64,000 nucleotides of DNA from Allantophomopsis cytisporea. Its lineage: Eukaryota; Ascomycota; Leotiomycetes; Phacidiales; Phacidiaceae. Position 1 is the stretch's first letter; each line of letters opens with the position of its first letter. A program made the translations under genes and the position numbers. The stretch is from NCBI GenBank assembly GCA_024752435.1, contig CP103037.1, positions 2,232,001-2,296,000 on the forward strand. The letters run 5' to 3'. Positions 12,699 to 23,686 of this stretch are shown here, one piece after another. Below the pieces are notes generated by a model that saw nothing but the letters and a program-made list of their open reading frames with translations, made no database searches and was not told the origin of the DNA.

Positions 12699-13820
12699 AT
12701 GTCCCGTCCACTTCGAGCCTCTTGTGATGCTTGCAACCAAGCCAAAGTCAAGTGTAGCAAGACACAGCCGAAATGCGCTCGCTGCATCAAGAACGGTTAT
12801 GCTGAATGCGTGTATGGCATTTCTCTCCGCGCAGGAAAACGCACCAATATGCAATCAGTTGCACAGTCATCACGGGCGCACTCAGCATCTCCTCGAGCGA
12901 GAAGAACAGAATCATCAAAACAAAATCCCCAATCCCCGATGTCCATACCAATACCTACAAGTAACGAGGTCTCTGGTGCTTGGGTACCAGCTTACTCGTC
13001 ATTGGATGATATGGACATGATGAACCATGGTCTTATGAGTGGACTTCTTGACTTTAATTCCTCTCACGGCCTCGGAAATGATTCGTTATCCCATTCGTTA
13101 CCATTCGATCATTGCTCCTCGTTTTCCTCGCAATTTTTTAGCACTCCTATCCAAGATCACTACCAACATCAACTTCCTTCACCTCCGCATATATCTGGAG
13201 TTGGCTCATCTCGGACGAATTCATTGATTACAGATTCGACAAATGGATTCTCAAGTTTCGCCAGCGGATTTACTGATGGTCCACAATCTCATGCATGCCA
13301 TTGTTTTCCTACCATCTTGGCCACTCTTTCCGATCTCAATCGGCTATTGAGTACTCGATCCGTGACTTTTGATGTTGCACTGGCACGCAATAAAGAGGCA
13401 GCTGCCATCTGCTACGAAGCTATGAAATGCGACTGCACATCACACTGCATGGCTGTAATGATATTTTCATCCCTCATCACAAATGTGATCGCTATATATC
13501 AAGTGCCAAGAATGGCCTGGATCCCCTCAGGTCCCCCGTCGAGTTCCAATGGTCAGACAACACCATCTTCCAGTGCATCCAACAATGTGAGATTTGCACT
13601 TGGGGCTTACGTGTTGGATGAAGAAATTGAAGAGCGTTTCAAAGACGAGATTGTGCGGGTGGAGTTACGGAACGTCGAGAATCTCATCGCCAGACTGAAG
13701 GAGAAATACTACTTTAACAGAAGGTATAGACCAGACCAGGAAGACGAAGTATGTGAGGCTTTAATCACATTTCTGACTGGGAAAGTCAAAAATGCTTTCG
13801 AAATGCTCCTCAGCATGTGA
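12699..13820 (+). CDS. Zn2Cys6 transcription factor, AflR-like
   Basis: Fungal binuclear zinc-cluster regulator of 373 aa, single exon. The DNA-binding domain has cysteines at 9, 12, 19, 26, 29 and 37 (spacing 2-6-6-2-7), followed by the short basic linker GISLRAGKR. The middle is Ser/Pro-rich and probably disordered. Residues from about 200 to 330 (starting HACHCFPTILATLSDLNRLL, with a CDCTSHC segment) match the AflR-type domain of polyketide-cluster activators such as the aflatoxin regulator. The C-terminal helix region ends in FLTGKVKNAFEML. Known relatives activate neighbouring biosynthetic genes through TCG-N5-CGA-type sites. No polyketide or peptide synthase lies in this window, so the regulator appears orphaned or acts elsewhere. 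Confidence 0.9.
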   Translation: MSRPLRASCDACNQAKVKCSKTQPKCARCIKNGYAECVYGISLRAGKRTNMQSVAQSSRAHSASPRARRTESSKQNPQSPMSIPIPTSNEVSGAWVPAYSSLDDMDMMNHGLMSGLLDFNSSHGLGNDSLSHSLPFDHCSSFSSQFFSTPIQDHYQHQLPSPPHISGVGSSRTNSLITDSTNGFSSFASGFTDGPQSHACHCFPTILATLSDLNRLLSTRSVTFDVALARNKEAAAICYEAMKCDCTSHCMAVMIFSSLITNVIAIYQVPRMAWIPSGPPSSSNGQTTPSSSASNNVRFALGAYVLDEEIEERFKDEIVRVELRNVENLIARLKEKYYFNRRYRPDQEDEVCEALITFLTGKVKNAFEMLLSM

Positions 13821-14895
13821 GTGACGCACATACCCGTTCTTGTGAGGAATTAGAAAACAAGGTGCCCAGCCTTTTTCATATTCTTCTTTGATGAAATAGC
13901 GAGGATATACCCACACGTCTCGGAAAGTCCTTAACTACGGAAAGAAGAGTTCCAACCCGGAGGCTGTGAGGCCTAGTGGAGGACACGCTCCAGATTCTAG
14001 GAGCGCCCTATTGGGAGGGATGTATATGGAAGGTTGGAGTCTGAGGTTAATGGGTAGTCCGCTCTGCATGTGACCTTATGAGGCTATTCGTGCTCACATA
14101 TTTTTGAACGGCTGGAAGGACCAAAGTTCTTACTCTTTGTACGTGGTTTGGGGATTTGGGATTCGTATTATACCTGGATTAATATCGTTCACGCTGCAGC
14201 AGCTGTGGGCGAGCTTGTAATGAGTAAAAAAATGTATACTTAATCAAGGCTATTATCGAATCCACCCAATAGTGATCCAAGACTAAGAAAGGCTGGCCCG
14301 ACTACTCATTCAACGCTGCAAATCCATCACTTGCAGAGGAAATAAGCGTTGATCTGTTAAAAATTAGGATATCTATAGCTGTACATTACTGTTTATTGTT
14401 GACTGAATTTGATTAATATTCAATATTTGATCTATGGTCTCAACAATCCTGTACTAGAATCATCATTGCAGTGCGAACTAACACACCATCGAAAACCTAC
14501 ACAACTATCGATGGCCATATATTTGACAAAGGTCAAATAACTATTTAAGAATGCTTTTTCGAGATCATGTTTATTTTTACTGCTTAACATCACTATGGCT
14601 CTTGGATGGAAATCAAGTGGCCGTCTTGAGTCAGAACAGTTCCTGTGCCAATCTAAGTTATTACAGCATTTCATAAACTTTCCACCTACCGATAGTACCG
14701 GGTGCATGCGCCTCCAGAATAAATAACATACTTGGCGTCAATGCTTGCGGGATCAAATGGTTTCAGATTCGTAATAAGACAATTTGTATACAGGGTATCT
14801 TGAACAGCTAAATAACACTCGTATGCCATACCTGCACCTATGTATAGTGGTTTCACCCGAGGTCCCTCCAAATGAAAAAATCTCAAATCGAAAGG
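13821..14895. other. Intergenic between convergent genes
   Basis: No supported gene. Short ORFs at 14432-14886 on the minus strand overlap one another and show no family features; this part probably includes the 3' UTR of the Reg1-like gene. Confidence 0.45.
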
Positions 14896-15690
14896 CTAAA
14901 AGAACGACTCCCCAGAATATGTATTGAAACTCCCATGCAGATCTGGACTGCCTGCAGCCCCATGAATCGAGTGGACCCAAGTATACCCAAATGTAACCCT
15001 CTTTCGTGAGCCTGTTCCAGTGCGTATTTGTAATAGATCTTGAAAAGCGGCTCCCTTTTTCAATATTGGTCTAATACCCGTTGTAGCCGGAGACCGAATA
15101 TTTGAGACGGGAAGGCTACGGGCTCTAGACACGCTACGTGCATTAGACACGATCGGCCCATACAGCCAAGTGATATCCGAATCTCTTTGCCTACTAAAGT
15201 CAGAAACGTCAAATAAAACGAGAATGTTGACATACCATCCAAAGTTCTTTGGAGTTGCTATCGGCAATCTGTGATGCGATTTCGCCCAAGTCCGCCACAG
15301 TGCATTCTCCAGCCTCCGCCGTGGGAAGTCCTCCAAGTCCCCATTCAATACTGCTCTCCTCGATGCCCAGTAATCTTCCGCATTCCATCTTTGGGATAAA
15401 TAGTCCACGTTGTGGGACGCTTTTTCGAATATGTACGTGTCGTCTTTGGCTTGTGATGCTTGCGATGGGAGTGCGATATCCTCTAATTGAAAGTCCGACG
15501 ACTCTGGTGACTCGCAGAGTTCTTCATCGAATTCTATGTTTGAAAGAATGGGCGGCCGGGACAAGATCTCCGAGGTCGAAGCAAAGGCGTCTTTTATGTA
15601 GACTGCCTCATCGTTGTAATCCGGTAGTAAGAGTTCGTCGTCGCTGTCGGCATCGAAGCCATTATGGTGGTTTTCGAAAGAGAGCAACAT
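14896..15690 (-). CDS. Short Reg1-like protein phosphatase 1 regulatory protein
   Basis: Related to the Reg1 family, whose yeast member targets PP1 (Glc7) to Snf1 and other substrates in glucose repression. Exons 15690-15236 and 15190-14896 (45-nt intron) give 249 aa, much shorter than typical Reg1 proteins. The ATG at 15690 is the first in frame. Residues about 122-139 contain RRRLENALWRTWAK, the DUF1752-type signature. The splice junction restores the continuation QRDSDITWLYGP. Then come RPILKK (192-197) and KRVTF (RVTF at 216-219), a canonical RVxF PP1-docking motif. The N-terminal 90 residues are acidic. What is missing is the long C-terminal region of full Reg1, so it is probably a diverged shortened paralogue. 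It may be functional because the frame, splice sites and both motifs are kept. Confidence 0.68.
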   Translation of the reverse strand: MLLSFENHHNGFDADSDDELLLPDYNDEAVYIKDAFASTSEILSRPPILSNIEFDEELCESPESSDFQLEDIALPSQASQAKDDTYIFEKASHNVDYLSQRWNAEDYWASRRAVLNGDLEDFPRRRLENALWRTWAKSHHRLPIATPKNFGWYVNILVLFDVSDFSRQRDSDITWLYGPIVSNARSVSRARSLPVSNIRSPATTGIRPILKKGAAFQDLLQIRTGTGSRKRVTFGYTWVHSIHGAAGSPDLHGSFNTYSGESFF

Positions 15691-17353
15691 TAGCGGCAAC
15701 AGAAATCTTTAAGGATGAACTGCGATTTGTTTAAATCCTTCAGTATATAAGACAAAAGCATTTCAGTAAATTCTCAAGGACTGCGCTGCAACATTTCCTA
15801 TCGCTGTCTCCACTTCATAACAGTTTTGTGCGTGGCTAAGCCCGATAAATCCTTCTACATTCACGAGACCAATACGGAGTACCCACGAATGCCGAGTCCA
15901 AGCTTCCGGACTGCTGTTCATCCCCACTGAATCTCCGCAACTCGACAAACCCTGCACTTCAATTGGCGCGACCACCGAAACTGACGCCGGTCCTAACTTG
16001 GTTGACGGTTAAAGACGTGGTCGGCTGGAAATCAGCTTACTCAGGGCTGGTAGGAGAGACGAACTTGTGTGTTGTGCTGAGCATCATAGCACACTTGTCA
16101 CGAATGAGACACCAAGAACGTCACTTCAACGTGGTGTCACCCGGGAAGATCGTTGATTTGGGGTCAGCTGCTGTTAGTAATAGAGCTGAAGTTCGTCATG
16201 GTCGTGCATAGTAAGGATTTGAAATGAATCAACGAATAATGAACATGCGCTGCGTCTAATTTGTTACTATGTTAGAATACGGGGTACAATAATAATGAAT
16301 GTGTCAGAGCCGAAAGAGGTAAATGATGTCCGTCGAAATAGAGTGTAAAGATAGCCTCGCTTGGTTACAGCACCGGGAGTAGAAACACCAAGACAGTCGT
16401 TCGTCTCCACGCAATGAATATCGAATTCTCCTGATTCAATGATAATAATTGCCCCAAAATACTTCGAAATTAATCGATATTTGATGATTGAACTAACAAA
16501 GAAATATTTCGATAGCCAGTACGAATATGGAATTATTCAAGTCTGTTGGTATAGTTTTATGTGCTCAAAGGCCCCTCTCAGATTCAATCAGCTCTAGATG
16601 CCTTTTAGAGTAGCGAATCAGAGAAGGCCCGTACTTTCACCTAAGTTACAGTCCTGACTTCTCATTTTCGAATCAAGAACTCTTAAACTTTGAAATTTCT
16701 ACTATTGCGACCCAGGACGATGACGGGGTGGCTTTAAACTTTATTCAATGTCCGAGATTGACGCTTGAAGAAGAGAGAATCATTTAGAAGCCATGAACTA
16801 TTAAGGAAAAACGAATAATTAAGGGCAACGGGTAATCATGGAGTGATAGATCAAAAATACGCTATGATCGACTCGGAAACCGTATCTCTGCAGCTTCGAG
16901 CGTATTGGAAGCACCAACTCACTAGGAATATGTAAAATCAAGTCAAATTTCGTTGAAGTAATAAGTTTCCCGTCATTATAATAATTTGCACAGCTTCTTC
17001 TGAAAGAGATCTAGACGTCAATAATTGTAGTGTGACATGATATCATCACATTCGGAGTTTGATCCTGATGGAGAACAAACGGATTGTAAGATCGATGAGT
17101 ACAACTGGCATTTAACTAACTACACGGGAAATTGTTTTAGACAAAGACGTGATGCCTCAAAGAACAATAATAGTATTTCGCACATGATCTTGTTATACGA
17201 CCTCTGACATATCCACTTGAAGTGCCAAGGACAAAAATAGTCATGGAGTTGCTTACTTCATCTGAACTGCAATCCAAAGCCTTCTTTACAATAACGCTTA
17301 GTTTATGGATCTGGAAAATATCAGTCTGTCAGGGTGAACTGGCTTTTTACTCG

Positions 17354-17900
17354 TTAATATACCAATGATTTTTTTAAACATGGTGAGTGGTTGCAGCCAA
17401 ATTTCGTAGTAGTGATAATTACATTACTTATAATCTTGATCAATTCATTATCAGCGAAGTCAGTTCTATTGTTGAAGATTGTCTTCATAAGGTCCAAATT
17501 ATCGTTAGATGGCTGTGGTCTATGATCCTCTGGATCATCCTTACCAGCTCCATAAGCTGCCAAGATATCAAGAGTCTTCGATGCCTTCTTGAGGTCCACT
17601 GGCTTTGGGTTGTACACAGCCAAGTTCAAAGATGGAAGATTCGAAAACTGGAAGCAATCTGCTGAATGGAGCTTTTCCACCACCACCAAGGAGTCCAATG
17701 TTGTTGAAGAAGGTATGTAGTATTTAGGACAACGCCTCGAGGTTGATAAGGGATAAAGAGTCGAAGTAGATAAGTTTCTCGACTACTTCGCCAGCCTCTA
17801 AAGCTTCAAAGGAGTAGCTTTCGTCACAATATTGTTGCTGACGCTCGTGAATAGAGCTCAAGTTCTTCCATCGAGAAGTGTTCGATGCAGAGAAGGGCAG
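17354..17900 (-). pseudogene. Frameshifted gene remnant, family not recognised
   Basis: On the minus strand one frame (about 17900 to 17668) reads protein-like sequence including HERQQQYCDESYSFEAL and EVVEKLIYFDSLSLINLEAL, then a stop (TAA at 17724-17726) and ILHTFFNNIGLLGGGG. Near 17670-17680 the protein-like reading continues in another frame with EKLHSADCFQFSNLPSLNLA, LAAYGAGKDDPEDH and DNELIKI, ending at a stop at 17354. No GT-AG intron explains the internal stop or the frame change. This looks like a recently broken gene with one nonsense change and one frameshift. I do not recognise the family. Confidence 0.45.
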
Positions 17901-18337
17901 TACGTTGTTTTGGTTCTTCTACCAACACAACAGCTCAAGTCTTTTGCCAATCGTGACGTTCACTCAAAATTCTTAGAGAGACTTTCTGGGATAATACATC
18001 AAACGACATGCTATGCCGAAAATAGTACCGTCACCTTGAAGAGCCTTTCGAAGAGCTGGAACATGTGAAGATTTAGCATGGTAATCCAACCAGTGTAATA
18101 CAGACCATAGACTATAGAAACTATGATAGTGAATATAGCTGATTTTCATGAATTAGAATTATAGTAACTTGCATCATCGTTCTTAGTGCCAGCGTCAAGA
18201 GGACTGCAGATGCCAATGACCACAGACTCGTTGTCGCCTCAACGGGAAAACACGATGCTGAGAATGGTTTCTCTACTTCGTATACATTAATTTGAATCAA
18301 GGTTATACATATACAGCATGTTCTCTAGGCCGAAACT

Positions 18338-18652
18338 GATAGGATTGCTAATGTTACTTGTTCTAGTAGACATAGCAAGGGTGCACACCACCTTCTCCGA
18401 TTTACAAGATTCTTAAGAGCTGGATACGACCAAGGAGGGTATTTAAAAGGACTATTCACTAAATGCTTCGGAGTAGACAGAAGATTCTCTTACGAGAGAA
18501 TCTGTCAATTCTACATGTCACAAATAGAGACGTCAGATTTGACTCCAATAGATCTGACACAGGGAAACACTTGGGGAAGCCTCGAAAACAGATTACTTGC
18601 TCAAGCCTATGAGTGTGAAGCATATCAGGTGTTGTCGGTATGTCGAACATGA
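18338..18652 (+). other. Open stretch without start codon; possible orphan exon
   Basis: About 104 codons are open on the plus strand up to a TGA at 18650-18652. The reading includes LRAGYDQGGYLKGLFTKCFG, RRFSYERICQFYMSQIET and NTWGSLENRLLAQAYECEAY, a balanced protein-like composition. There is no ATG near its beginning. In a different frame, an ATG at 18318 opens a 32-codon ORF with a hydrophobic, signal-peptide-like stretch (LIGLLMLLVLVDIARVHT). Together they could be the remains of a secreted-protein gene with a frameshift, or one exon of a gene whose other exons are lost. No family recognised. Confidence 0.25.
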
Positions 18653-18909
18653 ATGATCTATGAACGGTTAACGAGAGAAGACTTTGTGTGCGGTTTGTCA
18701 GTTTATCACGTGCCCGTTTTCATTCTCGGTCTTTGTGTACCTAGATTTCTTCGAAGAAAAATATTGGTGCCACGGAATCGATTCAACCAAAGAAGCAACT
18801 CTCATGTATGAGACATAGTTAATTAGGAGGCTCTCTACGACAGTGAACTAGGTCTCTGGCCAGTGCCTTGTGACACTTCTCGAACATAACGACTGTCAAA
18901 GACTTCGTC

Positions 18910-19713
18910 ATGTTATTTCGCCGTGCATTGGCTTTTGTCAATAACTTTCTATCATCAGCCGGCATCACAAGAGCTCGACCAGCCACAAAGATCGTTGGTT
19001 CTGTCGAGGGAGTGAGGAATCTTGTAGACAGGTTAACCGGGCTTCCTACAACCCCACCTTCTTTGTACATCGATGTGGAAGGGGTTAACCTTGGTCGCAA
19101 AGGCACGGTGTCGATACTCCAGATTTTTGCGCCTCAACTAAAAGAAATTTTCCTTGTTGACATACACGTTCTTGGCGGATCAGCTTTCACCACAGCTGGA
19201 AAGAGCGAATCACTCAAGTCAATATTTGAATCAGCTTTCGTTCCAAAGGTCATTTTTGATATTCGCCGCGACTCGGAAGCTTTGCATCACCACTACAATA
19301 TCAAAATGGCGGGAATCCACGACTTGCAATTGATGGAATATGGCTCGAGAACTGCTCTATCTAGGAAATATCTGAATGGCCTTTCCAAATGCATCGAATA
19401 TGATGGCACCATGACATTGGCTCAGAAGCTAGCCTGGAAAAAGACAAAGGAATACGGGGTGAAGGCCTTTTCCCCAGAGCGTGGAGGCTCCTATGAGATC
19501 TTTAACGTTAGACCCTTGCACCCTGATATTGTTGCATATTGTGTTCAGGACGTTCAGTTCTTACCAGTGCTCTGGCACTTCTACGATTCTAAACTCAATG
19601 AAATATCGAGGGTGGCGATTCAGAAGGCCACGCTGGCAAGAATCAAAGAATCTCAAAGTCCCTACCACCAAAGTAATGGACGCTCCATGGCCTTAGGTCC
19701 ATGGTCATGGTGA
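18910..19713 (+). CDS. DEDDy 3'-5' exonuclease-fold protein
   Basis: Intronless ORF of 267 aa with a DnaQ/RNase D-like ribonuclease H fold. Candidate metal-binding residues are D55 and E57 in LYIDVEGVNLG, D121 (or D117) in VIFDIRRDSEAL, and the Y210-x3-D214 pair in YCVQDVQFLP, which is the DEDDy pattern, so the active site seems complete. The segment between them (GLSKCIEYDGTMTL and FSPERGGSYEIFNVRPL) is typical of a fungal group often annotated as 3'-5' exonuclease domain proteins (EXD1-like). Its substrate, RNA or DNA, is not known. There is no HRDC domain and no clear targeting signal; the first 15 residues are amphipathic and might be mitochondrial, which is only a guess. It is convergent with the transporter gene, 155 bp away. 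Confidence 0.82.
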   Translation: MLFRRALAFVNNFLSSAGITRARPATKIVGSVEGVRNLVDRLTGLPTTPPSLYIDVEGVNLGRKGTVSILQIFAPQLKEIFLVDIHVLGGSAFTTAGKSESLKSIFESAFVPKVIFDIRRDSEALHHHYNIKMAGIHDLQLMEYGSRTALSRKYLNGLSKCIEYDGTMTLAQKLAWKKTKEYGVKAFSPERGGSYEIFNVRPLHPDIVAYCVQDVQFLPVLWHFYDSKLNEISRVAIQKATLARIKESQSPYHQSNGRSMALGPWSW

Positions 19714-19868
19714 AGAGTGAAGTGCCTGTGTAGGTGTCATAAATAGACTTACATCGATGATGTCTGGCTATCATCAGTAGATATAAAAAGCTTTAGTTTG
19801 GAAATTATTCTGCTAGTGCCTATTACTTATTCTGCTAGCGTCTCTATGAATGATCCTTCAAGCGTCTA

Positions 19869-21587
19869 TTATACATCAGAATCCATTTCTGCAGACTCTT
19901 CTGAAACATCGCGTTTAGGTACGGGCCTCACAACATAAATCGCGATTCCAACAATTACAAAAAGGCAGGTAATGAAGAGATACGGCAAGCCAACCCAATC
20001 TCCCTTTAGCTTCAAGCCTTTACTAAACAACCACGCCAACACCGGACCAGCAACCAACGTTCCGATTGTGTCAAATACATTGACAAGGGCAAATAGTCGT
20101 CCTCTGTGCTCTTGATCCACAAGACCCGTCAAGATTGAGCGACAGAATGTCGTAAACCCAGTCCCCAAAGTGTAAAGCATGAGTCCAGATATAACAATGT
20201 AGATCTTTGGTCCAGCCATCAAGAACGTTCCCAAAATGGTGAAAATTGCAGAGACACGGGCCAAAAACAGATCTCTGTGCAATACTGAGTACCCAAAAGG
20301 CAGATGAGGCGAACTTAGAAGGTTGGATGCGGCGGGAAGGAGAACCAAGAGCAAGAAGATGTTCACAGCCGCACGTACTGAGAGCAGATAACCCACACGT
20401 GCCATAGACCACTCGAAGCGCTTGCTGATGAACTGTATGCTGAACCTTGGTATCATTACACTGAATCCGTGAACTAGGAAAGTGGACAAAAGCAGAGCAA
20501 AAGTTATGGATTTCAGCATCGATGCGGAATGTATCAACTCGCCAACTCCATGGCGAAGGTTCGACATAATAGTCGGCCAGAGCTTTTGGGTGTTGATGTG
20601 ATGGCCATCTAGTTCCGATTCATCAGGGGATTCCGGGTGTTCCGCAGTTTGATTTGCTGATTGACGGCCGATATGTAGTGTTTCCGGAATAAAGTATATG
20701 GGTATGACTCCAAGCAACATTGCGGCACTTCCAAGAAAGAACGCGATCCATGGAGAGAAGACCATTAACTTAGATGCCAGAGGTGTTGCGATCAGTTCTG
20801 CAAAGAGAGTGCCCACAGCAAAATAGAAAAAATAAGCTGTCCTAGATGAAATCAGCATATGTGGAATACTCTATGTACGCTTCTTCTACCTTTCACTTTC
20901 TGGGGCGATATCGGCGACCATGCTGTACATGAGCAAGCTCAACACCCTATCACCACCTCCGATGACGTAGAACATAGGACCTAGCCATGTCAAACGAATT
21001 GGAAAGATCTGCCAGAACCAGAGTACTACAATAAGCCATACAAGACTCAGTGATATCCCGATCACGTTCATCCAAAGGACAGGCTTGCGACCAATACTGA
21101 TATGAAATTAGCCCTTAAATATATCAGCAGCACGGGAGTGCAGGTAGAGATGTAGAATACTTGCCGATCAGAAAGCAAGCCGTAAGGGATTGATAATAGC
21201 AAACCTGATGAAGGTTAGCCATGAATACGAAATATACGCATCGAGCTCACCAGGAAATGCTTCAAGCGTTGATATAATGCCTAATACATAGGCCAACTCA
21301 GACTGAATCTCATCGGCTTTGCAAAGCCTCTCATCCATGTGATTGTTGGACCAACTCCCCGCGCTTGCTTTCTCTCCATAGTATTTGTGACATATGATAT
21401 TTTCCATAATCTGGTATTGAGGTACCACTAATAGACCTGATCCAGTGCAAAGGAGAAAGAAGGTGAAAACCAAGATTGCAATGACTTTCCGCGCATGACT
21501 TGATTTTTCATCGAGTTCCGTTGAGGTTTCAGGGAGCAGACGAGACAACTCTGTCACTTCAGTGATTGGAACATCATTGGTGGCCAT
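19869..21587 (-). CDS. Major facilitator superfamily transporter
   Basis: Polytopic plasma- or vacuolar-membrane transporter of the MFS fold; substrate unknown. Exons 21587-21251, 21204-21165, 21096-20890 and 20841-19869 give 518 aa. After a 35-residue acidic cytosolic tail, the first membrane helix is VIAILVFTFFLLCTGSGLLV, then a large extracytosolic loop with two cysteines. MFS motif A, GLLSDRIGRKPVL, spans the junction of exons 2 and 3. About twelve hydrophobic segments follow, with a charged central loop (about 245-280) between the two halves. The second intron (21097-21164) uses a GC donor (GCAAGT) with a normal CAG acceptor; the frame and the motif leave little doubt. The organisation, with a long first loop, resembles fungal SLC46-like MFS proteins. 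Confidence 0.88.
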
Positions 21588-23686
21588 CGTTCGTTATGGA
21601 TGAAGTTTTGATAAGCATTCAGCAAAGAATTGAGAATGAGAAAAAGAAAAAGAAAAATAATCAAAACTATAGAGGAACATCTTAATTTATGAATAATGGT
21701 AACTCAATTGGATCACGTCTTTGAATGAGATGCCACGCATTCCATGAGGCTGATTAACATTGTATTTCGACTTTGATACGCAGCTAAGACCCATCCACCT
21801 TCCTATCTTAGCCTACCGTAGTCTGTCATAACGAGTGCCCATAACGACGTAACAGCAAACGTCTGCAACTTACGTGTCTCAAGGGTAATGCGGCGTAAAT
21901 ATTTGACCGCATGCCAGTACTGACTTTCAGTATCCAAATGCTCAACAATAATACGGATGGATAATTGGAATAAGCAAAATGAAGATTTACTCGACAAGAT
22001 ACTCCATGGTCAACCAACATGGTAAGATCTGAGAGCAGTCAATAAGAACATCTACAGCCTTTAAGAGACATGCATTTATTAAGAATTGTATAGCATGTGA
22101 GAACTGTACGATTACGGAAGCATTAAGATTTTAAGATCTTCAGATCTGTTCGTTTCTTGATATGTATGATTACCATGAACTATACCTTCAATTACCTGAA
22201 ATATCCTACTATTGAAGATATAGGAAAATGTTATCAAGTTGGATTTCTGTCCGGCTATTTGAAACCCATACCTTGGCTGAAGCAAAGAATACATAATGTA
22301 GATATAGATTAGGCCCCTTGGCAAATGCTTGAGGCTAACATACATAGTAAATGCACAACGTCTGTGACTTTACGCTAGTAATCAATCACTTAGCATCCGT
22401 CAATATCTTATTTTGCGAGATACTTGGACTTTCGACACTTATCGCATCATTACGACCCGAATATGCCAACTTGGGGGTTATTCAACCTCATTCATTTTTT
22501 TTGCATTGTATTTGATATGTTACACATCCAAAGTTCCATAATTTACGGTTTACAATAAGCCTAACCACCGCTATTGCTACACGACCAAATGCTTATCGAG
22601 AACAGTGTGACAATCAACGTCCTCTGTGCAAGAGGTACAGTAGTTGTAATTTTCCATGCCAGTAAGCCACTTCGACCTGCCTGGCATGGCTAGATAGAGA
22701 TGATCTCAAATCTACATCCGCCAGCCTGCTGTCAATTATCCTTATAAGTAATAGGATCAAGACAGTTGAGATGGTACTCCTACTCCACCGGTTCATTTCT
22801 ATGATCTTCACCATGTACCACTGCAAGTACACACTGCGCACATATCAAACTACAAGCGCATAAACGTGAAGTCCTGATACACGGGATCTTAGCAATGTCT
22901 GTGCTACATCTGACGCACAAGGCCAATAGGAGCGACCAAGTGGCGTGCGTCAGAACTGCAATTGAGCATCAGAACAATGACCTCCAACACTTCCGTCCCT
23001 ACCTAATGATCTCAGTGCCGAAAGTTATGTGGCTTGACCGCTTAAGTTAAGTGAAGATTTTGAAATTGTGACTGCTCTGCTACGGTGTTGGTTGTTCCTC
23101 GATTTAATTTCAGGTAAGTATTTTGCATGGGCAGACGCCATGTCTCTCAGTTGGTCAAGTTCCTCCTGTAGCTCATCTACAAATCCATCCAGAAGAGTTG
23201 CATAACAATGTCTTTACAGAAATAGGCTATTGGCGTAAGTTTCCTCTACCAACAACTTATTATTACCGCTTGACCTTCTCTATAGTCAACATGTCTTATC
23301 CTATCAGTATATAAAGCACTTTCTAATGAGACGTGTTTCCACCCTCAGCAAATGCTAGAGTTTGTTCAATCTTAAGGATACGTGTTGGGAAAATGACTAG
23401 TTTTTGGACGAGGAAAAGGTAAATGAGATATAGCGATATACAGAAAGTAAGTTCCAGCAGATCACTGAACTGCATAAGACCTTTGGAGTATCACTAAAGA
23501 ATAACACGTCTTCATTGTGCCTTGCTTCTCAGTGATCTGTTGACTCTAGAAGAATTTTTATGGAACCTAATGAACTATTTACATTTGTTGAAGACGCTGA
23601 AAGTCTTGCCGATTTAGCATGAGGTCTGGACTTGAACATATATAAGGACGTTTTTACGTTTTTCTCGAGCCATTAATCGAATCCTC
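21588..23686. other. AT-rich intergenic, no gene seen
   Basis: About 2.1 kb between two minus-strand genes holds only short overlapping ORFs. The 100 bases upstream of the transporter start contain a purine-rich run (GAGAAAAAGAAAAAG near 21635-21657), which is a CT-rich tract on the transporter's sense strand, a common feature of fungal promoters. Confidence 0.45.

Larger units (their letters stand above)
15691..18909. other. AT-rich interval with gene remnants
   Basis: Between 15691 and 17350 only short overlapping ORFs are seen. The remnants at 17354-17900 (minus) and 18338-18652 (plus) are listed separately. I see no intact mobile element. The 200 bases before 18910 should contain the promoter of the exonuclease-fold gene. 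Confidence 0.4.
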
